Source: Mnemiopsis leidyi (lineage: Eukaryota > Ctenophora > Tentaculata > Lobata > Bolinopsidae). From it: DNA of 29,862 bases. Below, piece by piece: positions 1 through 10,400 of this stretch. The notes below the pieces were generated by a model. It was not told the origin of the DNA. It searched no databases and saw only the letters and a list, made by a program, of their open reading frames with translations. How positions within the stretch are numbered: position 1 is the stretch's first letter; each line of letters begins with the position of its first letter. The position numbers were made by a program, and so were the translations under genes. The DNA lies in contig JH154878.1 in the NCBI GenBank assembly GCA_000226015.1, positions 286,426 to 316,287 of the forward strand, read 5' to 3'.

Positions 1-90
<90 letters not shown>
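1..90. repeat. (AC)n microsatellite
   Basis: An uninterrupted AC dinucleotide run opens the window and continues off its left edge, so its full length is unknown. Confidence 0.98.
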
Positions 91-92
<2 letters not shown>

Positions 93-314
93 AGCGACAA
101 GTGTATCTACCTACAAGATACATAATAAGTAGCGGGATTATAATCGTTACATATATAGTGGGAAGCGTTACACCAGTAAGGCAGTGTGGGAACGGAGAAG
201 CATGGTGATCGTGCTAACTCTGGAGTGTGGTTAATTCTCGCCACCCCTCCCCGCTTTCATCCATCTCGTGATCTCGAAACAGCTTCTCGTTGGTCCGTGG
301 ATTATTTGCTGGAT

Positions 315-525
315 CGTAATTGGCTGTCGACAACCCACGTGACTTTACTTGAGTTTCCTCATTGGACGTATCATCCGAAGATGGGGCCGGATGGGACAGC
401 ATTTCGAGTTGCGTGACACGTGATGTGTTGCCATGGTAACGTGCCGTGACGTCACATCACGTGGGCTGGCAATTCGCCAATAAGCGGAGCTACACAGACT
501 GGAGTTTGACTCGCTCACGTGTAGA
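315..525. promoter_or_regulatory. Promoter-like block with X-box, CRE and E-boxes
   Basis: About 210 bases carry a dense set of known motifs. A perfect RFX-type X-box (GTTGCCATGGTAAC) lies at 427-440 and a full palindromic CRE (TGACGTCA) at 447-454. CACGTG E-boxes lie at 336-341, 417-422, 458-463 and 516-521, and inverted CCAAT boxes (ATTGG) at 319-323 and 361-365. The block is less AT-rich than its surroundings. It could drive the secreted-protein gene that starts near 1,499, or an unseen gene on the other strand. The motifs are read directly; promoter activity is inferred. Confidence 0.55.
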
Positions 526-1150
526 GGTGAGGGGATTGCCACTTGTAGGGGACACCACGGGCAAGGGGCAGGCATTGTTTATCTTCAGTGCTGTAGGGCA
601 GAGGACACTGTTTGCGTGTAGATATTTGTGTCTAGCAAACCTGCTAATGACTGCTCTCTTACAAATAAATTATTGTCAACATCGTTACATGAAGATTCGT
701 CTACGTGTCCGAATTTATTGAAATGATTGAGATGGACTTGGATTTGGACCTGACTGAGGACCGAAACTACAAGTTTTTATATTCAAAACGTTGTCTTCAA
801 TGCAAATGTTTGGAATCTTCTTTCCGAAAAGCCAAAAGCCAAAAACTCAAATTTTGAAACACTCGAGCTATCATTTTTATTGAGTTGTAGTTGGTGCACC
901 AACCAGATTGTGAAATACAGTTAATTGTTCCGGTCATTGTTTTGAAAACTTCTGTAATTCTTATTATGTACTACTAAAATAGTCTTTGGCATGGTATCAA
1001 GGTCTATGATAATAGAAACGTTACTTGCTAATATGGCCCAGGTCTATTCTTTAATCCTAGCCGATTCTAAAGCACTTAAAACACTTATAACGAAATAATA
1101 GAACGCTATAATATAAATTGATTCTGACCAAATGATTGGAAATTTTATTC

Positions 1151-1217
1151 TGCCTCTTGTAGCAACTCGACAAGTAAATTAGGTGGTCATTCACTTGTCA
1201 AGTTGTTACTAGAGGCA
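1151..1217. repeat. Imperfect inverted repeat (hairpin)
   Basis: Two arms of about 26 bases, starting TGCCTCTTGTAGCAACT and ending with its near-complement AGTTGTTACTAGAGGCA, flank a loop of about 13 bases. Only a few positions mismatch. No gene or splice site overlaps it. It may be a small foldback element or a stable RNA hairpin. Confidence 0.6.
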
Positions 1218-1498
1218 AGATAAAAGTGAACCATTCATCTACTCATTCACGTCATGCGACGCTTTAACAACGCCCCTCTCACCGACTTGATTCTGACCTA
1301 CTCCTTTCTGACTAGTTGCCTGGTATTTTAAGGGTTTTACCGTTCAGCATACTTATTTTAGCGTGCATTAGGAAAATTTCAAGCGGTAAGATAGACAAAC
1401 GATAATTGCAAATTTTACAAATATTACGGCACAGGTTTTCAAGACACCAGACAATTCCGCCAGTTAGTGACATTGCTTCCCAACTTTTGTCGTGGAAA

Positions 1499-2145
1499 AT
1501 GCGGTTGTTTATTTTCATATTAATTTGTCTTCTTCTGCTTTACCTGTCCGAAACTTTTGAAACAGCACCACAAAAGAAGACTGCCAACAATGTGAGGAAA
1601 AACAGAAGCCAAAAGAGTAAGTCGTCTAGGAACAACAAAAAGAACGGTAAAAAGGGTAAAAAAGAAAAGGCTAGGACTAAAAATCAGCAAGATATTGAAG
1701 CATCAGATTTTGCTTACATCCCTGGACCGCCATCTGATGATTATGGAATCCCACCAGGTGCTTTTGAATCATCATCTGATTATGGACCTCCACCTTTACC
1801 CCCAGCTGATTATGGGCAACCCGCTGGTCGCGGTAAAAAGAACAGTAAAAAAGGTAAAAAGGTAAAAAAGGAAAGGATAAGACTAAAAATCAGCAAGATA
1901 TTGAAGCATCAGATTTTGCTAACATCCCTGGACCGCCATCTGATCATGATATTGCAATCCCACCAGCTGCTCATTATGGACCTCCACCTTTACCACCAGC
2001 TGATTATGGGCAACCACCTAGACCACCACCTTCACCACCAGCTGATTATGGGCAACCACCTAGACCACCACCTATACCACCATCTGATTCTGAAATATTG
2101 CCTGCACCAAAATCTGATTTTGGACCACAAGATTCCGATTTTTGA
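1499..2145 (+). pseudogene. Secreted Lys-rich/Pro-rich repeat protein, frame-broken
   Basis: The ATG at 1,499 opens a clear signal peptide (MRLFIFILICLLLLYLSETF). A strongly basic stretch rich in K, R and N follows, then Pro/Tyr/Asp repeats such as PSDDYGIPPGA and PPLPPADYGQP. The basic-plus-DIEASDF cassette is present twice, at about 1,650-1,760 and 1,850-1,960. In the second copy a run reads GG where the first reads GGG, which shifts the frame near 1,861. After that point the PPADYGQPPRPP-type repeats continue in another frame until TGA at 2,143-2,145, where a GGA codon seems to have become TGA. The protein family was not recognised; the repeats suggest an extracellular matrix, cuticle or adhesive product. 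It may be a pseudogene, or an intact gene damaged by indel errors in A-rich repeats. Base composition and the signal peptide favour a once-functional secreted protein. Confidence 0.55.
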
Positions 2146-2151
2146 CCACCT

Positions 2152-2472
2152 ATTTCCTCACCATCTGAATTAGAACTTTCTGATGTATTACCATCTGATT
2201 TTGAACTTTCTGATGAATTAACATCTGATTTTGAACTTTCTGATAATTAACATCTGATTTTGAACTTTCTGATGTATTACCAGATTCTGATTTTGAACTT
2301 TCTGATGAATTACCATCTGATTTTGGATCACTTTGGTAATATGAAGATCATGCACGTCAGCCAAAAGGACGGTTTCAAGAAGAACGGCATGTTGCTTGAT
2401 GTGGATGTGCCTGAACCATTTCTGTTTCCGAAAGCTTTAACCTTGTCTTTTGAAATCATACAAGTGTTTTAG
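2152..2472 (+). pseudogene. Decayed Ser-Asp-Phe-Glu repeat tail of the same gene
   Basis: Beyond the stop at 2,145 the sequence remains repetitive, with about five copies of a 30-base unit encoding variants of SDFELSDELP between 2,160 and 2,330. One copy near 2,243 has lost a base (GATAATTAA against GATGAATTAA in the others), which breaks the frame. The last copy leads into a non-repetitive stretch (about 2,325-2,472) encoding a short sequence that includes GNMKIMHVSQKDGFKKNGML and then a stop. This looks like the C-terminal half of the secreted repeat gene. No family was recognised. Confidence 0.4.
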
Positions 2473-3255
2473 AGGCATCTTTGATGTATTTTCATTGTTA
2501 TGTGTGTTGTGTTATTTTTATCATGAAAACGGTCTGTCAACAAAAATTGTCCTACTCATTTTATCTTTTAAAGATGCCATTGTACATTTTTATTGGATTG
2601 AATGCAGGTAAAATTTTCAAGACTACCCAAACTTAATGTAATATACATACACTTAAGGTTGCTTCCTGCCAGACCACATCTAGGCTGCTTTTTTAGTCCC
2701 TTTGATCTGCCGCAGTTTAAATTCCGTGGTATGTCCCGTCATCAATGCGAGTTGTCCCCTGACCATTAGCATTTAGAATGTTTTTCCGTTAGTCTGTTTG
2801 TGTTTGCTAATAATTTTCACTAAGTACTTCCCTTGTTTATCAAATTTTCTTTCAAATTGAATATATAGCAAGGAGGTATCTTAAACTCGCAAAAACTGGT
2901 TATAATATTTCGAAAATAAATCAACGACTGTACCTTATATTTTCAAAGATGAAATTTCTTGATAAAGGGATAGACATCTACTATTAGTTGTCAATAGTAA
3001 CTCAGGCCATACAGTCTCATGGGTCATTGAGCTGCAAACTTCAGCACTGATACCCAGCACTGATACCCAACTTAACTCAATATAAAGAGGCCCCTCTCTT
3101 CGCTCTTCTCCCCCTATATTCTGTCTAGATCCGGGGAGTATTTTTGCGTGTAAGTTTGCATCAAGTTTACATCAAGTTTACACCGAGTACATGCAATAAT
3201 TTCAACTTTATGTTAAGATGTGTGTTAGGTGCAGACTGCTTGCCACGAGGAAGTT
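2473..3255. other. Intergenic, no gene seen
   Basis: This AT-rich stretch has no open frame of convincing composition. A weak TATA-like AATATAAAG occurs near 3,078. CCAGCACTGATACCCA-like text is duplicated near 3,043-3,069. Confidence 0.5.
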
Positions 3256-3535
3256 TCTTTCATTGGCCAAACAGCCCGATTTCTCCTCTAGCCCTTCATT
3301 GGCCAAACCTTGTCACGTGTTTCTGACACTCTTCGCATTGGTCGAACCCGTCTCAGGCTAAGGAAGTGCTGTACATGTGCTACGTTGTCATGGTAACGCT
3401 CCTGTCCTTAGTCCGTGTCAGATCCTATTGGGTATACCAGCAGGTCACGTGGTATTGCAATCTGTCCAGGTTGGTCGGCAGCTAAGGGAAGGTTTTATTG
3501 CCAAGTGATATCCTGCTGGTATTGATCACGTGACC
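3256..3535. promoter_or_regulatory. Second promoter-like block with X-box, CCAAT and E-boxes
   Basis: Inverted CCAAT motifs recur as CATTGGCCAAAC at 3,261, CATTGGCCAAAC at about 3,297 and CATTGGTCGAAC at 3,336. An X-box-like GTTGTCATGGTAAC lies at 3,384-3,397. CACGTG boxes lie at 3,314-3,319, 3,446-3,451 and 3,527-3,532, with another at 3,834-3,839. An 11-base element (ATACCAGCAGG) at about 3,433 reappears inverted at about 3,512, each copy next to an E-box. The motif set matches the block at 315-525. It may drive the downstream LDLa gene, whose first exon was not identified. Confidence 0.5.
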
Positions 3536-3839
3536 GCGACATTGTCGGTGGAAGAGCCTCATGTAGTATGACGCGGAAAAACATTACAGAGCGCCGCTTG
3601 CATATAAGTTTGTATGCGCGGATACACTGTTCTGACACGCTCCACTGACTTCCTTACGTCATTTGTGGAGAAAACCACAAAATTATCCACCAACATCCTG
3701 CATATATTATGTAGTTTATACAGCATTATTTCAAAACTATCGCCCAAATCGTGTTTCTCAAAGACTTTGTAGGGTATTCCACATACCTGAAATACCACTC
3801 GTGTATTACACCCAATGTACATTTACTCTAAGTCACGTG

Positions 3840-5324
3840 ACGGTTAACTAATGCTGCTTTCAGGGGTTACCTTATCAAATAACACATGTGCCCTGATCTG
3901 TAACGATCTGAAGCTCAGTTATTAGGTTACTCTCAACCCTTCGACAAATCATGTCCAGCGTATACATAGCTATAGCAGTGCACAGCGAGATTTAGACACC
4001 TGTCTCACTATATAGTGGAACTTCCAATACCATCAAAATTGCCAAAAGTAATACAACAAAATTGTTTTCGTAAGATTCCGAAAATTGGCCAGTCATAGAC
4101 TTTTTCAGTCCAGAATTTTGACAATTCACTGTATCGCTTTATTTGTCCATGTTTTGTGAAGGTCAGGTGAAAACAGTGGGGCTGTGTTGATTGAGTTAGC
4201 TCCGTGGCAGAGATAATGGTTGTAAAACAGACACCTTGCACGTGAAAAACAATATCAACAGTCCAGCTTGTTTCTAGGATTGCTGTAGTGCACATTGTGA
4301 GACATGGAGTAAGACACGGTGACAAACCGCGAGACGGCACTTGAGAGATTTTCAATTTGTTATGTCCTGATGAATGGATAATAGATATTTGTTTCTTGAC
4401 TGTGGTGGTTGAGTGGGATTCTAAAAGCGAGCCATGACTTGAGCTTGTAATGTATCCTGATACGTCGAAATAACTCTTCAATGGAATGTACGCGCCCGAA
4501 ATTAACGATACAGTGTAGATTATAGTAGCTGTGGAGAACAAGACGTGACTTTAAAATACCGCGAGAAAATTGTTTAACTTTTGGGGTTCGTTCAGAACTC
4601 CTTGAAGCGATTAGCGTCGGTACTAACACGATAAACCTAGCCAGGCATTTACTTATAACCGCTGAACCAAGTTGATAATCTAATCTACCATCTATTCGGT
4701 AGAATGTATAACGTCTTGTTTTAAAACTTGGGGCTGTCGCTAAAGTCGAATATTCGACATAAAAATCATTTGTATTTTACACATCACGTTTTTGTTAAGA
4801 GATTGACTCTGGAAAGGGAGCTCCGATTTGATTTTGCAATATTTGTCCAAATATAACGCACTAACTAAGTTTGAGTCAAGAGGATAATTTACCAGAAGTT
4901 TAAATCTAGTCCCGAATACGTGGATGCCGACTCCGTTTAACAACAATATGACAAATTCTACAAAGTTGAGCCAAATTCACCGCTACGCTAACTGTAAGAC
5001 GCTAAATTGTCTTTGCTATTGCAGTATGCGCTCGCGCGCTTATCGATCGCCGCGCGCGCGATCTAAACCTCACTGAGAACAAAGATGATTTTACATTTTA
5101 GTCGTGATCCAGTCAGTAGCCTAAATCCTAATTACAGAATGCGGCGCTAATTTCGCCCTATTAGGATAGGTTTTTAAATTTTATTTACCTTTTCTAACAT
5201 CCTTCTTTGCTGGAGTTGAAACTATTCGATGGTTCTTAACTTCAGACATGCAAATTGAAAATATGCGGCACTGTGCACGTGCTACGCGACAATGCCACTT
5301 TAATAACAGATCTCATTATTTCAG
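3840..5324. other. Intergenic or first-intron region, no gene supported
   Basis: No exon could be supported here. The missing 5' exon of the LDLa gene, which should carry a signal peptide and end at phase 1, would be expected here or further upstream. A minus-strand open frame at 4,008-4,541 shows no domain or signal. A GC-rich self-complementary patch (CGCGCGCGATC and neighbours) occurs at 5,030-5,068. Confidence 0.45.
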
Positions 5325-6621
5325 ATATGTGCAGACAAGATCAGATCTACTGCGATGGAATGTGCAAGCCCATATCTTTCCGATGTGATGCTTTTCAAGA
5401 CTGTACTGATGGGTCGGATGAAATGGATTGCGGTATGTTTAACCGTCAATGTTACCTTTAAGAACCTTGTTTTGTACTAGAAAGTAAAGGAACGTGAACG
5501 AACTCCTATTTCCTTGTCTCGTATCTGTGGTTTGATTGTTTTCCTGGAATCCATCTAGTTTACGTAATCACTCGTCATGACTAATGCCTGGTGTATTCCG
5601 GATGTACTGTGTACTAGACACAACTAAACACACGATATACAGACAAGTTTCTACTACCCCACTATTTTCAGACAAGTGTCTATCGAACCAGTTCCGTTGT
5701 GCCGACAAGAGCCAGTGCGTACCGCTGCCCTCAAGATGTGATGCTATCAGGGACTGTACTGACGGATCTGGTATGTGCGGGAAGTTTCTAAGTCTGTAAA
5801 AGTCTAGATATTATCTGGATTTTACATAGATATCAACTGCATTTTATCTAGATGTGATCTTGATTTTATCTAGATATTATCCGGATATGAATACGTTAAT
5901 TGGAAACTGGTTAAGTGTGTTAGTTTCTATTCTTTTAGCTGCAATTAATTGTCTGTTCAGCTTACTGCTCAATCTAAGTATCATTTGCGGCCGCGGCTGC
6001 ACTTAAATGTCTTGCCTCTTAATCAGATTAGAACGTTATGATTAGAACGTTATGATTATTCCCTAAATCTTTTTTGCTCACATCAAACCTGTCAGTTTTG
6101 TCTCAATTCGTCAATTCTGCTACACTAGTACTAATCTGATATGTACTTGTTGTGCTGACGTAATCATTCCCAGACGAAGTTGACTGTAACTCTTGCGGAG
6201 GGAACGAGTTCAGGTGTGACCGAGATAGATGCTTGTCAAATCAGTTTAAGTGCGATGGCAAGGTCGACTGTAGAGATGGTACTGACGAAGCTAACTGTGG
6301 TAAGTCCACGTCTTGTTCATTGTTACACGACCGTATAGTTTTAACCGTATAGTTTTAACCATAAAGTGACTTCTTCATACTCTAGAAAACTCCGAAAAGA
6401 CTTTCATGGCCCTTAAAAGCCTTGAATAACTCCTAAAACCTAGAATAACTCCTGTAATGACTCCTAATAACTACCTGTATTAAACCTCTGTCTCCCAGAT
6501 GCGTGCGGAGCTGATCAGTTCCACTGTGCTACTCTAAACAGATGTATCAGCAGCTCACTCAAGTGTGACGGAGAGGATGACTGTGGAGATAACAGCGACG
6601 AACTTCCTGACACTGCCGGGT
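5325..6621 (+). other. Four LDLa modules encoded by four exons
   Basis: Module 1 is one symmetrical phase 1-1 exon (5,325-5,432). Module 2 is split inside its DGSDE motif between the exons ending at 5,770 and starting at 6,174. Module 3 fills the rest of the 6,174-6,299 exon. Module 4 is 6,499-6,621. Each module has six cysteines and the acidic calcium-binding pattern; the module 4 signature is CGDNSDE. Phase 1-1 LDLa exons are the classic shuffling unit. Confidence 0.88.
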
Positions 6622-8024
6622 GTAAGTCTACCTTCTAGAACTTTCTAGAACTTTCCTTGACGCTTTTTAAAACTTTCCTTGACGCTTTTCTAACACTTTC
6701 TTCGATACTTCCCAGAACTTTCTTTGGTATTTTCTAACACTTTCCTTGGCACTTCTTATATCATATAGAGCTTTCCTTGACACTTTTTATGTTTTATAGA
6801 ACATTCTATGACACCATACTGTCACTGATCGGAATTTCAAATTCAATTTCACAGCCTAACAATTTTCAACAAAAACTGAGGAATACAATTTCAGGTGCTC
6901 TCCCTAAAGAGCCGACCCAGCCTGCTCCTACAGAGGAACGTAATGAGTCTGATAACGATGAGGGAGAAGAAGAGGAAAACAAGGGGACGTATCAGTTCAC
7001 CAAGTGTACTGATGCAACCAGGGACTGCGATCTCGACCAGGACTGTAAAAAGGTAATATATTTATTTATTATGCTGTCTTGGTTTTTATTCGAGTATCTT
7101 TCCGCTGACAAAATTTTTTGTCATGTACAATCTTTACAACATCAAATTCCCCCAGGAGATGACCAACTACAGATTGCAGTGTGAGAACCAGATGAGGAGC
7201 GACAAGATGATCCCCTGCACCCGGGAATGTCAGCTCGCCTACGGACAGCTCCTGTCTCGCCGCCCCCACGGGGAGGCCATCATCGAGCAGGAGTGCGACG
7301 AGCTGGGGGTCAAGAACGTCAAACTTAGCTGTATCCGTGAAGGTAGGTCCGGGAAAGTCTCGTGTTATAATGTCAGTATTTTAATCAGTTACGTACATTT
7401 CCTAATTGCATTTACTTAGTTATTTGCTCTGTCTAATCATCAAGTTTTCTGTGTACCTATAACAATTTTACCCCAACAACCAAGTTCCTAACCCCCCCCC
7501 CCTTTCAGCGATGAGTATGAGTTGTCACCGAGAGTTAAACGTATGTTTCCGGGACTCTGTGTGTAAGGAGCTACACAGCAAGTACGTGGAGGCGTGCGAG
7601 GAGACTATAGCCGAACATGCCATCTGTACTAACGCTTGTCGGGACTCCTACAGGACGTTTGTTAAGGTGAGACTTGCTACCATTGGTAGGGAGATTAAAC
7701 AATACTTTATTTTACTTTAAATCTATCTAAACAATAACTTTATTCTAACTTAGCTCTAAATTTATTGATTTTAAATTTACCACACTTTATTTATATTTAT
7801 ATAACACCGTATTGTAAGTCTAACCCGTTCTCCCTCAGTCCCCGACCTCGCGAGGAATGCAAGCTAACTGTATAGAAGTGAATACTACTATCCCTGTCCG
7901 TTGTGGTGCCATGAGTCTAGAAGCGGCTGGAAGTGCAGCTCACAAGAAAAGCAGCTGCTCACAAGGACATTTCGCTCTCTTATTGACTGTATCCCTATTT
8001 TTCTTCTTATTTAATTCAAGATGA
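5325..8024 (+). CDS. GPI-anchored LDLa / GDNF-receptor-GAS1-like protein (5' end missing)
   Basis: Eight exons were read: 5,325-5,432; 5,672-5,770; 6,174-6,299; 6,499-6,621; 6,895-7,052; 7,156-7,342; 7,509-7,666; 7,839-8,024. Every donor is GT, every acceptor AG, and all junction phases match (1-1 for the LDLa exons, then 1, 0, 1, 0). The product has four LDL-receptor class A modules with the C-DGSDE-C calcium-cage signature. A Pro/Glu-rich acidic linker follows, then two cysteine-rich modules with parallel spacing, and a C-terminus of Ala/Gly/Ser, Lys-Lys and a 15-20 residue hydrophobic tail that ends the protein, as in a GPI-anchor signal. LDLa modules bind protein ligands; GFRalpha and GAS1 are GPI-anchored co-receptors for TGF-beta-superfamily or Hedgehog ligands. 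A cell-surface co-receptor role is inferred. The start codon and signal peptide exon were not found, so the 5' end is partial. Confidence 0.85.
6630..6790. repeat. Degenerate intronic tandem repeat
   Basis: The intron after LDLa module 4 is built of loose copies of an element like AACTTTCCTTGACGCTTTT with a spacing of roughly 20-28 bases. Confidence 0.6.
6895..7838 (+). other. Two 8-Cys GDNF-receptor/GAS1-like modules
   Basis: After the acidic linker (exon 6,895-7,052), two modules share one cysteine pattern: C-x6-C-x5-C-x10-C-x9 to 11-C-x3-C-x19 to 21-C-x10 to 11-C. Examples of matching segments are [14 protein letters not shown] and [14 protein letters not shown], each with a Tyr before the fourth cysteine. 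The pattern and predicted helical character resemble the GDNF/GAS1 domain family. An unrelated helical cysteine-rich fold is possible. Module 1 is mainly 6,990-7,342 and module 2 is 7,509-7,666 plus the start of the last exon at 7,839. Confidence 0.55.
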
Positions 8025-8795
8025 GATAGCAGTTACCATGACAGCAAAATGTGGTTGTCATGAAATTACACGTGGTGATGTAAGGTGCACGTGCGCGCGC
8101 CAGCTTGAAGATAAGTTAGAATGCTAGGTAATATAGAATTGAGATGTTGTGTTATCAGGGCCAGGAGAGTGAGGGAAAACACATGTATCAGGATACATAT
8201 CCAGATATGACATCTCCCCTCTCTCTCGCTGCTCAGACCAATGTAACAAGCTTTATATTTGACAGAAGTTTTAAATTTCCCACGCTCCAGCTCGAGTTTA
8301 TACATTGACGTTTTGTAGTAGCCGTACAGAGAGAAGCGATCAAGTAGAACGGTGTAGAGCTGCGCTTTGTTATATTTTTATTTGATTCACTAAGATATTT
8401 CACAGTTGCTGGTATTTTATAATATTTTGACGTTTTTTGCAAATGCCAGGTATGTATTACGACGCAGCGATTATATGTGTGTGTGAGTGTAATTTTACGC
8501 ATTTGTGTAATATTTACGCGCGTTCAGGATCTATATCTTGCTGCACAGGTAGGACCTGAAGACTCATGGTCATATAAATCTAAGTAAACGGCACATTTAT
8601 GTATAATGTGTACTTTTATTACTGCTAATTGTGAAATTTTTTTTGTTCATGCACATCACAATGTCAATTGTGCAATGTACATTTCAAATCGTGCATGTAT
8701 AATGAACACTGTAAAATATTAATCTTGCCTGTAAAATGTACGTCGTGCGAATATCAAATGCAATATGAACATTGTAGAATATCGTTCATGTGTGT
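8025..8795. other. 3' flank, no further gene seen
   Basis: The 3' UTR of the LDLa/GAS1-like gene presumably lies in its first part, but no clear AATAAA signal was found close to the stop. The rest is AT-rich with no convincing open frame. Confidence 0.45.
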
Positions 8796-8990
8796 AATGT
8801 ACATTGTACACTGAACATGTATAATGTACATTGTATACTGAAAATGTATAATGTACACATTGACGTGTGTGTTATGTACATTGTATACTGAACATGTATA
8901 ATGTTCATTGTACGCTGAACATGTATAATGTACATTGTATACTGAAAATTTATAATGTACGCTATACATGTGTAATGTACACATTGACGT
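8796..8990. repeat. 27-bp tandem repeat
   Basis: About six to seven diverged copies of a unit starting AATGTACATTGTACACTGAA. Copies differ at a few sites (TGTATACTG, TGTACGCTG), and two copies carry an insertion ending CACATTGACGTG. Open frames on both strands here are simply the repeat read through. Confidence 0.85.
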
Positions 8991-10075
8991 GGCGGGTTGG
9001 AGGTACTGTATTTTTTGACCTTTCGATATTTGGGTCCTACCTGCGTACACAATGTTGAGCTTAGAACTTCGTGTTCCGTAAAGCTCGATAAAGTGATGTT
9101 AAATGCAATTGTAGCGTGGTAAAATGGTGTTTTTCAGTGCATTGCTGTTTTAGGCAGTGCCTGAGCCGATTTATTATGGAAAATTTAAATAGTCCGATTT
9201 ATATTAGTACATCGTATTGCTTTTAAGAGTTTTAATCGAATAGGTCTCTTTAAAACCCAGTGAACTTGTACCAAACATCTATGATATCATTATTAGGGGT
9301 ATTCTAAAAACGATTTCTTTGAAGATAATGTGCTCCTGTAAAATCGGTGAAGTATTTTGGTTTTCTTAGGCAAATGATTTAAACTTTTTTTTGCTTCATC
9401 ATATATATTGCCCATGGATAGCTGTATTATTATTTAAACTTGAAGGTGTGATTCGTGTTCCTTACACAGACTCAGATATATAGGTTTGTTCTGTATAAAT
9501 TACTTAAATAAAGAGTTTATATATTCACAAGTTTTAACATATACAGCAGACTTTAACGAGACACAAGATCTTTTGACAGACGTTTGATATTGGCGGTATT
9601 TGTCGGGGGTGTAGTAAAGATTCCAGATATTTGGGGCTTTGTTTCCTGTAAATACCACTCACCATTCCCGTCGTATAGAGAATTTGAGCACTCTCATGTA
9701 TGTCACTAATCTTAATGTGCTATTGTATAGTAAATTTTAACAAAATTAATTTTCTTAACATCCTCGTTTTATTTTTCTTGAAATTTAACAAAATTTCGTC
9801 AAGTTTTATCATTTAAATCGGTACAGTTTGGACCTATGCATGAGTTACTAAGTAACTTAGTATTCAATATATGTCGGTATGTTTGTCTGCTGACACGTGT
9901 GTTGTTCTGTTTACGTTCCGATACAGATGTGCTCCTTCACAAAACAAGCCACGTGATGTGAAGCTCTTTGTAAATAGCGGTGTGTATGACAAAGACATTC
10001 TGTAAGTTTGCTTTTGTGTAGGCGTGTCTTTTACTTCCTCCGTCCTCGACAATCTTCACACAGCACGTGCAGTTC
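8991..10075. other. Gene-free AT-rich stretch
   Basis: No coding region, RNA gene or repeat of note was recognised. An AATAAA hexamer at about 9,508 could be a distal poly(A) signal, but nothing links it to a transcript. Confidence 0.4.
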
Positions 10076-10400
10076 GTCAGTTTGTCTGTGTGTAAATGTC
10101 ATGTTCGTCAGTTTGTCTGTGTGTATATGTCATGTTTGTCAGTCTGTGTGTGTACATGTCATGTTAGTAAGCCTGTCTGTGTGTATATGTCATGTTAGTA
10201 AGCCTGTCTGTGTGTATATGTCATGTTAGTAAGCCTGTCTGTGTGTGTATATGTCATGTTAGTCAGCCTGTCTGTGTGTGTATCTGTCATGTTTGTCAGT
10301 CTGTTTGTGTGTACATGTCATGTTAGTCAGCCTGTCTGTGTGTATATCATGTTAGTCAGTCTGTCTGTGTGTGTATGCCATGTTTGTCAGTCTATCTGTG
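10076..10400. repeat. About 31-bp minisatellite
   Basis: Roughly ten copies of a TG-rich unit containing CTGTGTGTATATGTCATGTT followed by AGTAAGCCTG or TGTCAGTCTG. Unit length varies by a few bases, so translated Val/Cys-rich frames are artefacts. Confidence 0.88.

Noticed and set aside
4008..4541. Minus-strand open frame of 177 codons
   Set aside because: No signal peptide, domain or repeat signature, composition like random AT-rich DNA, and another frame is open over part of the same stretch. Not supported as a gene.
8754..9058. Overlapping open frames on both strands over the 27-bp repeat
   Set aside because: They follow from a repeat length divisible by three with no stop in the unit; products are low-complexity.
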